Source: Tatumella citrea
GTDB taxonomy: Bacteria > Pseudomonadota > Gammaproteobacteria > Enterobacterales > Enterobacteriaceae
Direction of reading: 5' to 3'
NCBI RefSeq assembly: GCF_002163585.1
Contig: NZ_CP015579.1
Span: 372,001 to 436,000 of the forward strand
Length of the DNA: 64,000 nt
Shown here: piece after piece, positions 55,552 to 63,242 of the stretch
Numbering within the stretch: the first letter of the stretch is position 1
Layout: each line of letters begins with the position of its first letter
Program-made: the position numbers and the translations under genes
The notes under the pieces: model-generated
The model's input: only the letters and a program-made list of their open reading frames with translations
What the model was told of the DNA's origin: nothing
The model's database searches: none

Positions 55552-56364
55552 ATGGATTTTACACGGATTTATCTCGCAGGGGCTTCTGCAATGGGGGTAT
55601 TTTTGGTATTTGATGCTTTCAGACGAAAGGGGTGGATAGGTAATAAAACACTGTACTCCGTCGTCTTGCTGTTTGTTGTCTTATGGAATGTTGGTGACTT
55701 TTATTATTCAAAGATAAAGCGCAACAAACAAAGTATCAATAAAATTGAGGAGAACATGCTGAAAGCGCCAATGATGCAAGTGTTAAAACAATATGATCAG
55801 GAATTATTTTATCAGTTGCGGGACAAAATGGTAGCGATGAATAAAAACAATAAAACTGACCAGGAAGTTTTTAATGAACTGCTCATTGATTTTGTTAAAA
55901 CACATAATGAGAGGTTTAATTTCGCTCCGGATCAGGATATTATTTCATTAACCAGGTTAAGTCGTGATCAGATTGTTTACGCTAAAGGAGTGAGTGACGA
56001 CTTTTGTTTTCGGTTTTCATACCCTTTATTTTCAGGTGGTATGAAGGTCTGGCTGGATTTCCCGGAGAGTATTTTACAAAAAAGAAAATTTTTAGAGGCA
56101 GAACTGGTCAGAAACTCATATGGAATCAATAAACATATGATTACCAGTGATGAAACCTCTCAGGCAAGAAAAGATTATGACAATATGGCCAGTCAGTTAA
56201 ATTTAAAATATGGCACTGATTTGGAAATAATGTCTGATCCTAAAAAGGGCCTGAAGAAAAAGAAGATTGCCTGTGAAATTTCTGAAGATATGTTGAATTA
56301 TATTTTATCTTTACCAGCTGAACGTTCGGCAGGTATTTACCGACTGATAATGTCGTTGAATTAA
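55552..56364 (+). CDS. Unrecognised membrane-anchored protein
   Basis: A 270-residue protein I do not recognise. Two hydrophobic segments lie at the N-terminus (IYLAGASAMGVFLVFDAF and LYSVVLLFVVLWNVG), then a charged, largely helical soluble part with a Lys-rich patch KKGLKKKKIA near the C-terminus. ATG 55552 follows AAAAAGGAATTTT. Codons are AT-rich. It directly follows an orphan CDI module, so it could be an immunity protein or a remnant cargo gene; this is only positional inference. Confidence 0.65.
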   Translation: MDFTRIYLAGASAMGVFLVFDAFRRKGWIGNKTLYSVVLLFVVLWNVGDFYYSKIKRNKQSINKIEENMLKAPMMQVLKQYDQELFYQLRDKMVAMNKNNKTDQEVFNELLIDFVKTHNERFNFAPDQDIISLTRLSRDQIVYAKGVSDDFCFRFSYPLFSGGMKVWLDFPESILQKRKFLEAELVRNSYGINKHMITSDETSQARKDYDNMASQLNLKYGTDLEIMSDPKKGLKKKKIACEISEDMLNYILSLPAERSAGIYRLIMSLN

Positions 56365-56606
56365 AGCAGCGTTAATAAGGCTCACGCCGGTCAGCGAGTT
56401 TTACCAGCATAGTTAAACAAACTGACGTTCTCAGCCACAGATTTTTCGCCCTCATTCTGGCTGAATAACAGATGAGCAATATCCTGAATGACATCAATAA
56501 ATCTCATTTAACATCAGGGCTGAGGTTAAGTTAGTGGGAATACTTCCCCTGACTTATGGAATGAAGAAGCTTTACTGGCTCTGATCACGGTCATTAGAGC
56601 CAGCGC

Positions 56607-56621
56607 GCACTGTTACAGTGC
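56607..56621 (+). promoter_or_regulatory. NtrC-like enhancer site 1
   Basis: GCACTGTTACAGTGC is GCAC-N7-GTGC, the NtrC half-site arrangement with a 7-bp spacer. It lies about 150 bp before the predicted start of the sigma-54 promoter, a normal enhancer position. Confidence 0.6.
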
Positions 56622-56627
56622 GGTGCT

Positions 56628-56642
56628 GCGTGCCTGTGGTGC
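56628..56642 (+). promoter_or_regulatory. NtrC-like enhancer site 2 (weak)
   Basis: GCGTGCCTGTGGTGC has a full GTGC half-site and a degenerate left half (GCGT). Its centre is 21 bp, two helical turns, from site 1, which fits cooperative NtrC binding. Confidence 0.4.
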
Positions 56643-56736
56643 GGCAGCGATAATTTCTTTTCACTTCCGTCACTCTTATCCCTGTAACCTGCGGAAAAAA
56701 CCTTTTCCTAATGTGCTGTTACAGCATTATTTAATT

Positions 56737-56753
56737 TTGGCCCGATTATTGCT
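56737..56753 (+). promoter_or_regulatory. Sigma-54 promoter of the transporter operon
   Basis: TTGGCCCGATTATTGCT matches the sigma-54 consensus YTGGCACG-N4-TTGCW with one change. The invariant GG (56739-56740) and GC (56751-56752) are 10 bp apart, as required. The transcript would start near 56764, giving a leader of about 135 nt. Confidence 0.75.
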
Positions 56754-56764
56754 GGTTTTTATCT

Positions 56765-56856
56765 GTTGCCCCGCTGATGTGGCAATTCCTTAAGTTGCAT
56801 ACTGACAACGACGTCTGATTACCTCCCATTGTTATATTCCCACCCGGTTGTCCGGG
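56765..56856 (+). promoter_or_regulatory. Leader RNA hairpins and terminator-like stem
   Basis: After the predicted start come TTGCC/GGCAA (56766-56770 with 56781-56785), GTTG/CAAC (56794-56797 with 56806-56809), then CCCGG-TTGT-CCGGG (56843-56856) followed by a T-rich tract. Two hairpins plus a terminator before the gene match the antitermination leaders used by ANTAR proteins, and an ANTAR gene lies downstream. The ANTAR hexaloop consensus is not clearly met. Confidence 0.45.
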
Positions 56857-56898
56857 AATTTCTTATTTATTGATTTTAAATCATCTGCAGAGGGTGCT

Positions 56899-58140
56899 AT
56901 GGCTATTTCTCGTCGTTCTTTCATTAATAATGCTGTGTTGTCTGCTGCCGCAGTGGCTGTTACCGGTGTCTCAAAGTTTGGTGTTGCGGCTGATGGTAAG
57001 GACCCGATTAAGGTCGCGACTATTCTCGACTTATCCGGGGGACTGGATTTGTACGGTAAACCAATGCTGGATGCAATTAACCTGGCCGCAGCAGATATTA
57101 ACGCCGCCGGTGGCCTGTTGGGGCGACCTGTGCAGATGATTAATTACGATGCTCAATCCAGTATGCAGTTGTATGCCCAGTATGCGCAGCAGGCAGCATT
57201 AAAAGACCGCGTCTCCGTCGTGATTGGAGGAATTACTTCGGCGTCGCGCGAGGTGATTCGGCCGGTACTTGATCGTTTCAAAACCTTATATTTTTATCCT
57301 ACCCAGTATGAAGGAGGGGTCTGTGATCGTAACTATTTTTCGTCAGGTTCGACACCGGCTCAAACTGTCGGGAAGCTGGTGCCCTACGCTATAAAAAAAT
57401 GGGGTAAGAAGATTTATATTCTGGCGGCTGACTATAACTACGGGCAGATCGTGTCTGCCTGGGTAAAAAAATACGCCCAGGATAATGGCGGGCAGGTGGT
57501 CGATGTTGAGTTTTTCCCACTGGATGTTACCGATTTTGGAACAGCAATCTCGAAAGTCCAGGCTGCAGCACCGGATATGGTCTGGTCGGCGCTGGTCGGT
57601 GGCGCTCACCTCTCTTTCTACCGCCAATGGCATGCGGCGGGTATGAGTGGAAAAATTCCAATTGCCTCGACAGTATTTGGCACCGGTAATGAGCACATTA
57701 TTCTGTCTCCGGAAGAGAGTAACGGTATTTTGATCTGTGCCAACTACATGCAGGAGATCCAGACACCGGTGAATCAGGCATTTGTAGCGAAATTCAAAGC
57801 AAAATATGGCGCCAATGCCCCTTATGTTCATGATCTGGCGATGGGTGCTTATCAGGGCATGTTGCTATGGGCTGAAGGCGTTAAGAAAGCCGGTGATGTT
57901 GACAGGATGAAAGTCACCGAAGCGCTGGAGACTGGAATTTCAGTAGTCTCTCCGAGCGGCAAAGTGACTGTCGATCCACAAACCCATCACTGTACTTTAG
58001 ACGTGCATATTGCAGAAATTAATAACCACAGCATGAACATCCTCGAAACCTATCCACAGCAGGCACCGCTGGATACTCAGATGGTGTGCAATCTGCAGAA
58101 AAATCCACGCGATAACAAACAGTACGAGATCAAACTTTAA
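56899..58140 (+). CDS. urtA: Urea/short-chain-amide ABC transporter, substrate-binding protein
   Basis: A 413-residue periplasmic binding protein of the UrtA/FmdD/AmiC type. The N-terminus SRRSFINNAVLSAAAVAVTG suggests Tat export (twin-Arg), with cleavage near VAA-DGK. The body has DPIKVATILDLSGGLDLYGKP, GLLGRPVQMINYDAQSS, TQYEGGVCDRN (YEGxxC typical of UrtA) and AVETGxS-like segments. ATG 56899 follows GAGGGTGCT. It heads the five-gene operon; the ligand is urea or a short amide, and the amidase and ANTAR gene nearby favour an amide. Confidence 0.9.
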   Translation: MAISRRSFINNAVLSAAAVAVTGVSKFGVAADGKDPIKVATILDLSGGLDLYGKPMLDAINLAAADINAAGGLLGRPVQMINYDAQSSMQLYAQYAQQAALKDRVSVVIGGITSASREVIRPVLDRFKTLYFYPTQYEGGVCDRNYFSSGSTPAQTVGKLVPYAIKKWGKKIYILAADYNYGQIVSAWVKKYAQDNGGQVVDVEFFPLDVTDFGTAISKVQAAAPDMVWSALVGGAHLSFYRQWHAAGMSGKIPIASTVFGTGNEHIILSPEESNGILICANYMQEIQTPVNQAFVAKFKAKYGANAPYVHDLAMGAYQGMLLWAEGVKKAGDVDRMKVTEALETGISVVSPSGKVTVDPQTHHCTLDVHIAEINNHSMNILETYPQQAPLDTQMVCNLQKNPRDNKQYEIKL

Positions 58141-58151
58141 CCGGAGTTGCT

Positions 58152-59021
58152 ATGGATCTGTTTATTATCTATGCCATTGAAGTGCTCAATGCGATTGCAG
58201 TATTGATCATCATGAGCCTTGGGCTTGCTGTGGTGTTTGGCATGATGAAAATTGTCAATATGGCACACGGAGAGTTCATGATGCTGGGGGGCTACAGTGC
58301 CATTCTGGCGACCAACCATCTGGGAATACCAATCTGGATTTCGATGCTGATTGTGGCGCCGGTGGTAGTGGGCATATTTGGTATGTTTATAGAACGTATC
58401 ATTATCCGCCATTTATACGGGCGCATGATCGATACCATGCTGGCTACCTGGGGGCTAAGCCTGGCTTTGATTGGCGCTGCCACCATGTTGTTCGGTAATA
58501 CAACACTAGGTATCAGTTCGCCGCTATCCAGTGTCACCATCGGTCATTACAGTACCAGTGGCTATTCGCTGTTTCTGATCGTCTGTTGCCTGGTGTTACT
58601 GGGCGGAGTATGGGGTCTGCTACGTTTTACCACTCTGGGGCTTTGCGCCAGAGCAACGATGCAGAATGCCCGTATGGCCGCGGCTTTAGGGACCCATCCC
58701 GGCAAAATTTACAGTCTGACCTTTGGGCTGGGAGCCGCGCTTTCCGGGCTGGGCGGTGCTCTGCTGGCTCCGGTGACCGGTGTGATTCCGACTGTCGGAG
58801 TGAGTTTTATAGCCAAGGCCTTCATCACGGTGATTGGCGGAGGCAGTGCCATTATCGCCGGTACCCTCAGCGCATCGACATTGTTCGGTGTGATTTCGCA
58901 GATTGTTACTTACCTCTATAACCCTGTGTTTGGTGCTGTCGCTTTATTGCTGAGCGCTATTGTCTTGCTGCGCCTGTTACCGCAAGGGATTACCGGGCGG
59001 TTTTTCAGGAGATCATTGTAA
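58152..59021 (+). CDS. urtB: Urea/amide ABC transporter permease 1 (LivH type)
   Basis: A 289-residue inner-membrane permease of the LivH/UrtB family. It has GLAVVFGMMKIVNMAHGEFMMLGGY, TTLGLCARATMQNARMAAALG and GLGAALSGLGGALLAPVTG (cited in parts), all typical of branched-chain-type permeases. The stop overlaps the next start (TAATG). With the second permease it forms the channel. Confidence 0.93.
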   Translation: MDLFIIYAIEVLNAIAVLIIMSLGLAVVFGMMKIVNMAHGEFMMLGGYSAILATNHLGIPIWISMLIVAPVVVGIFGMFIERIIIRHLYGRMIDTMLATWGLSLALIGAATMLFGNTTLGISSPLSSVTIGHYSTSGYSLFLIVCCLVLLGGVWGLLRFTTLGLCARATMQNARMAAALGTHPGKIYSLTFGLGAALSGLGGALLAPVTGVIPTVGVSFIAKAFITVIGGGSAIIAGTLSASTLFGVISQIVTYLYNPVFGAVALLLSAIVLLRLLPQGITGRFFRRSL

Positions 59022-60052
59022 TGAAAATACTTTCTGAAAAGTATCGGGTGCTACTGAGTGCCGTTGTTGTGATGTTACTGGCTGTCTGGCTCTCCGGAGC
59101 GATTGAGCTTTATACATTACTTTCACTCACGGTCTTCTTTGTGATGGGAATTCTGGCACTCAGCCTGGCATTTATCTGGGGTTATGGGGGCATTCTCTGC
59201 TTTGGACAGGCGGCTTTTTTTGGTCTGGGAGCTTACACCTATTCTATCGCGGTAATTGACTGGGGAGATTCTACCTGGGCAGTGTTGGCGGCCATTGCGG
59301 TCCCGGCACTGTTTTCTTTAATTCTTGGGTATGTAATTTTTTACGGCGGTGTTAGTGACGTGTACCTGGGGGCCATAACTCTCGCTGTCAGTCTGGTGCT
59401 GTTTAACTGGGTCAATTCAACTTCTGGTAGTGAATACCATATTGGTCAGGCGTTACTGGGAGGATTTAATGGTATCCCGTCCGTACCGACGTTAAACATG
59501 CCTTTCCAGCCTGATAATGCCCTTTCTCCCGAAGCGTTGTTCCTGGTGACGGTCGGTGGCCTGGTACTTTGTTATGTACTACTGCGATTTACACTACTCA
59601 GCCGTTTTGGCAAAACCGTGGTTGCTATCCGCGAGAATGAGCAACGTGCAGGTCTGCTTGGCTATAACGTCCCGGCACATAAATTAGGAACTTTTATGAT
59701 AGGGGCGGCTATTGCCGGTTTGTCCGGTTGTCTTTATGCCAACTGGGGAGCGTTTGTCAGTCCTGGTGTATTTAGTCTCAGCCAGTCGGCCCAGATAATT
59801 ATCTGGGTAATTGTTGGTGGGCGAGGCACATTAATTGGTCCGGTGCTGAGTTGTATTGCTCTGCAATGGCTGGTGACACGACTGGGTGCACAGCAAACGG
59901 TGGATACCAATCTGATACTGGGAGTGATTCTGACTGTCTTTGTACTGCTGATCCCGGGGGGGATTTTGCCTACTTTGAAGCGATTACTCACCGGCAAAAA
60001 GAAATCCCCTGACGCCCTGGCTAATCCCGAAACCAGTGGAGTGAAACCATGA
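59021..60052 (+). CDS. urtC: Urea/amide ABC transporter permease 2 (LivM type)
   Basis: A 343-residue inner-membrane permease of the LivM/UrtC family, with LSLAFIWGYGGILCFGQAAFFGLGAYTYS near the start, VVAIRENEQRAGLLGYNV (the loop that contacts the ATPase) and WVIVGGRGTLIGPVL near the end (cited in parts). It is coupled to both neighbours by short overlaps. Confidence 0.93.
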   Translation: MKILSEKYRVLLSAVVVMLLAVWLSGAIELYTLLSLTVFFVMGILALSLAFIWGYGGILCFGQAAFFGLGAYTYSIAVIDWGDSTWAVLAAIAVPALFSLILGYVIFYGGVSDVYLGAITLAVSLVLFNWVNSTSGSEYHIGQALLGGFNGIPSVPTLNMPFQPDNALSPEALFLVTVGGLVLCYVLLRFTLLSRFGKTVVAIRENEQRAGLLGYNVPAHKLGTFMIGAAIAGLSGCLYANWGAFVSPGVFSLSQSAQIIIWVIVGGRGTLIGPVLSCIALQWLVTRLGAQQTVDTNLILGVILTVFVLLIPGGILPTLKRLLTGKKKSPDALANPETSGVKP

Positions 60053-60780
60053 GTCATTCAGTACTACTTGAGACACGGAAAATGGGTGTCAGCTTTGGTG
60101 GGGTGCACGCAGTTAAAGAAGTAGATTTTGTCCTGAATGAAGGCGAGCTGCGCTGTCTGATTGGTCCGAACGGGGCAGGGAAAAGCACTTTCTTCAAAAT
60201 GCTGAGTGGCCAGGTATCCCCAACCCGCGGCCAGTGTTTGTACCGCAACCAGGTAATTTCCGGCCGCAAACCCTGGGAAATTGCCCGGTTAGGTATTGGT
60301 ATTAAAACTCAGGTGCCCAGTGTTTTTGAAGGGCTGACTGTCTGGCAAAATTTATGGCAGGCAGCGGCAAACAAACTGGCGTCGTCTGCCATAGACGAAG
60401 CCATTCTTGAAGTTCTGGGTGATATCGATTTACTGCACCTGAAAGATGCCGTGCTTTCTGAACTGGCTCATGGGCAGAGGCAGTGGGTGGAGCTGGGCAT
60501 GATTCTGATTTCACGTCCGCAATTAGTATTACTGGACGAACCCGCCGCAGGGATGACCCACCATGAAGTCCGAAAAACAGCCGAATTAATTAAAACAATT
60601 AACCAGCAGAGTACGGTGGTAGTGGTGGAACATGATATGGAATTTATCAGCATGATTGCACAAAAAGTCACTGTATTTAATCAGGGTGAAGTCCTGGCCG
60701 AAGGAACTTTTGCGGAAGTGACGTCGAATCAGCTGGTTAAAGAGGCCTATCTGGGGAACATGGAGATAAAACATGCTTGA
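60049..60780 (+). CDS. urtD: Urea/amide ABC transporter ATP-binding protein 1
   Basis: A 243-residue ATPase of the LivG/UrtD type. Walker A is GPNGAGKST, the signature is LAHGQRQWVELGM (LSxGQ-like with AHG), Walker B is LVLLDEPAAGM and the switch His lies in VVVEHDMEF. It works with the next ATPase as a heterodimer. Confidence 0.93.
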   Translation: MSHSVLLETRKMGVSFGGVHAVKEVDFVLNEGELRCLIGPNGAGKSTFFKMLSGQVSPTRGQCLYRNQVISGRKPWEIARLGIGIKTQVPSVFEGLTVWQNLWQAAANKLASSAIDEAILEVLGDIDLLHLKDAVLSELAHGQRQWVELGMILISRPQLVLLDEPAAGMTHHEVRKTAELIKTINQQSTVVVVEHDMEFISMIAQKVTVFNQGEVLAEGTFAEVTSNQLVKEAYLGNMEIKHA

Positions 60781-61477
60781 GGTCAAACAGTTGGTCTCCG
60801 GATATAACAAAATTCCGGTACTTAATCTGTCAGAGCTTTTCGTTGGGGCTAAATTTTTTACTGGCGTCCTGGGGCGTAACGGGATGGGGAAAACTACCTT
60901 GTTACGGGCGATTATGGGGGAATTGCCGGCCTGGAAAGGGCAGGTGTTGCTTAATGGCATCAATATTACCAGCTATCAGGCACACCAGCGAGCAGCAATG
61001 GGCATTGGTTTTGTCCCACAGGGGCGGCAGATTTTTCCGTTGCTGACGGTAGAAGAAAATCTGCGGATGGGTTGTGTAAAGCATTTTTCCCGTTCTAAAC
61101 AAATTATCGAGCAAATGCTTGAAATCTTTCCCAGGTTGAAACGGCTGCTGGCCCAGCCCGGAGGTTCCTTATCCGGAGGGGAACAACAGTTGTTGGCGCT
61201 GGCCAGGTGTTTGTGCGGCGAACCCCAACTGGTGTTGCTGGACGAGCCTACTGAAGGTATTCAGCCCAACATCTGCGAAGAGATAATTGACACCTTAAAG
61301 CAACTGCGTCACCAGATGGATATCTCAATCATTCTGGTGGAACAGGATATTGATTTCCTCCATACCCTTTCCGATCGTATTCATGTTATTGAAAAAGGTA
61401 TGATCACCGGAGAGATCGATCCGAAAGTTGTCAGTAGTGCCACGATAGCCGAGCAATATCTGGGCTTTCATGTCTGA
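60773..61477 (+). CDS. urtE: Urea/amide ABC transporter ATP-binding protein 2
   Basis: A 234-residue ATPase of the LivF/UrtE type. Walker A is GRNGMGKTT, the signature is LSGGEQQLLALARCL, Walker B is LVLLDEPTEGIQP and ILVEQDIDF replaces the usual switch His by Gln, as in other members. It overlaps the previous gene by 8 bp and ends the operon. Confidence 0.93.
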   Translation: MLEVKQLVSGYNKIPVLNLSELFVGAKFFTGVLGRNGMGKTTLLRAIMGELPAWKGQVLLNGINITSYQAHQRAAMGIGFVPQGRQIFPLLTVEENLRMGCVKHFSRSKQIIEQMLEIFPRLKRLLAQPGGSLSGGEQQLLALARCLCGEPQLVLLDEPTEGIQPNICEEIIDTLKQLRHQMDISIILVEQDIDFLHTLSDRIHVIEKGMITGEIDPKVVSSATIAEQYLGFHV

Positions 61478-61484
61478 TGATTAA

Positions 61485-61525
61485 TTGCCTGTCTCTGCTG
61501 TCCTGTGTGGCACAGGTACAGGCAA
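61485..61525 (+). terminator. Two-tier hairpin between urtE and the ANTAR gene
   Basis: Outer arms TTGCCTGT (61485-61492) and ACAGGCAA (61518-61525), inner arms CCTGTG (61502-61507) and CACAGG (61511-61516) around TGG. It may end the transporter transcript or act as an RNA target of the ANTAR protein encoded 73 bp later. No T-run follows. Confidence 0.5.
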
Positions 61526-61597
61526 TCTCAACAAAGCAGCCGTCATAACAGCATTTTATAGTGAGTTCTGATTTCTGATGCTTTGGAGGGGCAGAAT

Positions 61598-62191
61598 ATG
61601 AATGAAGAATCTCTTATGGCAGTGCTGAATGGTCTTAGAGTCACGATTATCCATCCTGATGCACAAAGTTGCAGAGCACTGAGCGCTTCGCTTAGCCAGT
61701 TGGGCTGCCAGGCAACTTACTGCTGGCCAGTCCCGGCATGTCCCCCTGCAAATACGGACCTGGTACTACTGGCATCGGAACCGCATTACCACCAACGCGC
61801 TAAAAGCTTAATGGCAGAACCTGCAATGGTTAAGATTCCTTTCATTGTGATGGCAGACTGCCAGAGCCCGGCAATGTTCCCGTTGTTGCTTGAACTCAAA
61901 CCTGCCGCCATTCTGGACAAAATGATCAATCCGTTTGCACTGATTGTGCAAATTATCGCGACGATGAGACTGGTCAGGGAATGCAATTTATCGCGTCTGC
62001 GGGCGGAGCAGGTGGGGAAAAATGATAAACAGAAGCTGGCACAAGCTAAAGGCATTCTGATGTTTGAACATGGTATGGACGAAAACACGGCATATCATTT
62101 TATGCGCCGTGAGGCGATGAACAGCAGAAGAAGTCTGAGTAGCACAGCCGAAGGTGTTATTCGCCATCAACAGCGAGCTTTCCCCGAGTGA
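61598..62191 (+). CDS. ANTAR-domain antitermination regulator (AmiR/NasR type)
   Basis: A 197-residue regulator. The N-terminal half (about 12-125) is a pseudo-receiver (LRVTIIHPDAQSCRALSASL, LVLLASEPHYHQRA) without a clear phospho-acceptor Asp. A coiled region follows, and the C-terminal ANTAR domain (about 138-195) reads KLAQAKGILMFEHGMDENTAYHFMRREAMNSRRSL. In AmiR and NasR this domain binds leader RNA and prevents termination. ATG 61598 follows GGAGGGGCAGAAT. Its stop lies 35 bp inside the convergent AraC gene. In Pseudomonas the partner of AmiR is an AmiC-like binding protein, similar to the UrtA here. Confidence 0.87.
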   Translation: MNEESLMAVLNGLRVTIIHPDAQSCRALSASLSQLGCQATYCWPVPACPPANTDLVLLASEPHYHQRAKSLMAEPAMVKIPFIVMADCQSPAMFPLLLELKPAAILDKMINPFALIVQIIATMRLVRECNLSRLRAEQVGKNDKQKLAQAKGILMFEHGMDENTAYHFMRREAMNSRRSLSSTAEGVIRHQQRAFPE

Positions 62192-63107
62192 TCAGGCTGC
62201 TTGGGGAGCAGCCAAAAGCTTTACGAAAAGCCAGACTAAAATGCGACATATCACTGAAACCGTGGTCCAGAGCTACCTGAGTAACACTGCGTGCTTTACC
62301 TTCTGTGAGTATCCGGCGGCAGGCGGTCAGCCGCTCCTGCCAGACAAAATTCATCGGAGTGGTATCGTGCGCGGCAAAAATACGACTCACCGTGCGTGAT
62401 GAAATATGATGAGCATTAGCAATCATTGCTACAGATAGCTGATGATTATGCAAATTTTGCCGCAGATAGCTGACAATTCGTTGGTAAAGATCCGCTTTTA
62501 ACGGCACGTTGCTTTGTTGCAGATTAATGCCTACCGCGATAACGCTGAACAAAGTGTTGGCAAATTGCTCAGTCAGACATGGCTGTTCCTGGTCGGCATT
62601 AAACAAATAGGCTTCTGCCACCATTTGTTTTAATGAGATTATTCCGGGCCTGTTGAGATCAAGGCATTGCCCGCTCAGAACACTGATACCTGGTGCTTCT
62701 TTTTCCATCAGCTGTCGTGGTAAATGCACGATATCTATCATCATCTTGTCCATTGCAAAGTCAAAAGGAGCATCGGCATCATAGATGACGATATCTCCGG
62801 CAGAGACCAGAGAGGAATGACCATTCTGGATCAGCCGGCCTTTTCCTGACTTCACAATTCCCAGATAGAAATCATGATTTGGGTGGCGGCGTATGCAATT
62901 TCTGGTGCGCTGCCAGATAAGCGAAGTATGAGAAGTGTGAGTGGCAATTTCCAGACCGCTCAGAGCGCTGTAGCTAAAACTGCCTGAAAAATCGTCCCTG
63001 GCTATCTGTCGGGCTTCAGCCCTTATCAGCCTGGAGCAGATAGCATCACGCCAGGCATCGAACCGATGTCTGGTATTCAGATCTTCAGTGGAGAATTCGT
63101 TTTTCAT
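62157..63107 (-). CDS. AraC-family transcription regulator
   Basis: A 316-residue regulator with an N-terminal AraC-binding-like domain (about 25-190; YLGIVKSGKGRLIQNGHSSL) and a C-terminal double HTH (about 212-310; LSVAMIANAHHISSRTVSRIF, SVTQVALDHGFSDMSHFSLAFRKAFG). ATG 63107 follows GGAGCAATCAG; the frame extends to 63137 without a better start. It lies between the ANTAR gene and the amidase gene on the amidase strand, so it may control the amidase. Confidence 0.9.
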   Translation of the reverse strand: MKNEFSTEDLNTRHRFDAWRDAICSRLIRAEARQIARDDFSGSFSYSALSGLEIATHTSHTSLIWQRTRNCIRRHPNHDFYLGIVKSGKGRLIQNGHSSLVSAGDIVIYDADAPFDFAMDKMMIDIVHLPRQLMEKEAPGISVLSGQCLDLNRPGIISLKQMVAEAYLFNADQEQPCLTEQFANTLFSVIAVGINLQQSNVPLKADLYQRIVSYLRQNLHNHQLSVAMIANAHHISSRTVSRIFAAHDTTPMNFVWQERLTACRRILTEGKARSVTQVALDHGFSDMSHFSLAFRKAFGCSPSSLITRGKLAVDGE

Positions 63108-63242
63108 CTGATTGCTCCTTCTGGTCATCCGTATCACGCTGTCACAGCATAATTAATGCAAAGTTCAGGCCATACAGAAAACCCTATGGAACCGATCACA
63201 GAAATGGCTGAGCCCCATTTCCGTGATCATTTCTGGTGATTG

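Larger units (their letters stand above)
56365..56898 (+). other. Control region of the amide/urea transporter operon
   Basis: About 530 bp without a gene. It holds a perfect hairpin (CTGGCTCT 56575-56582 with AGAGCCAG 56596-56603), NtrC-like sites, a sigma-54 promoter and a transcribed leader, annotated separately. Confidence 0.6.
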
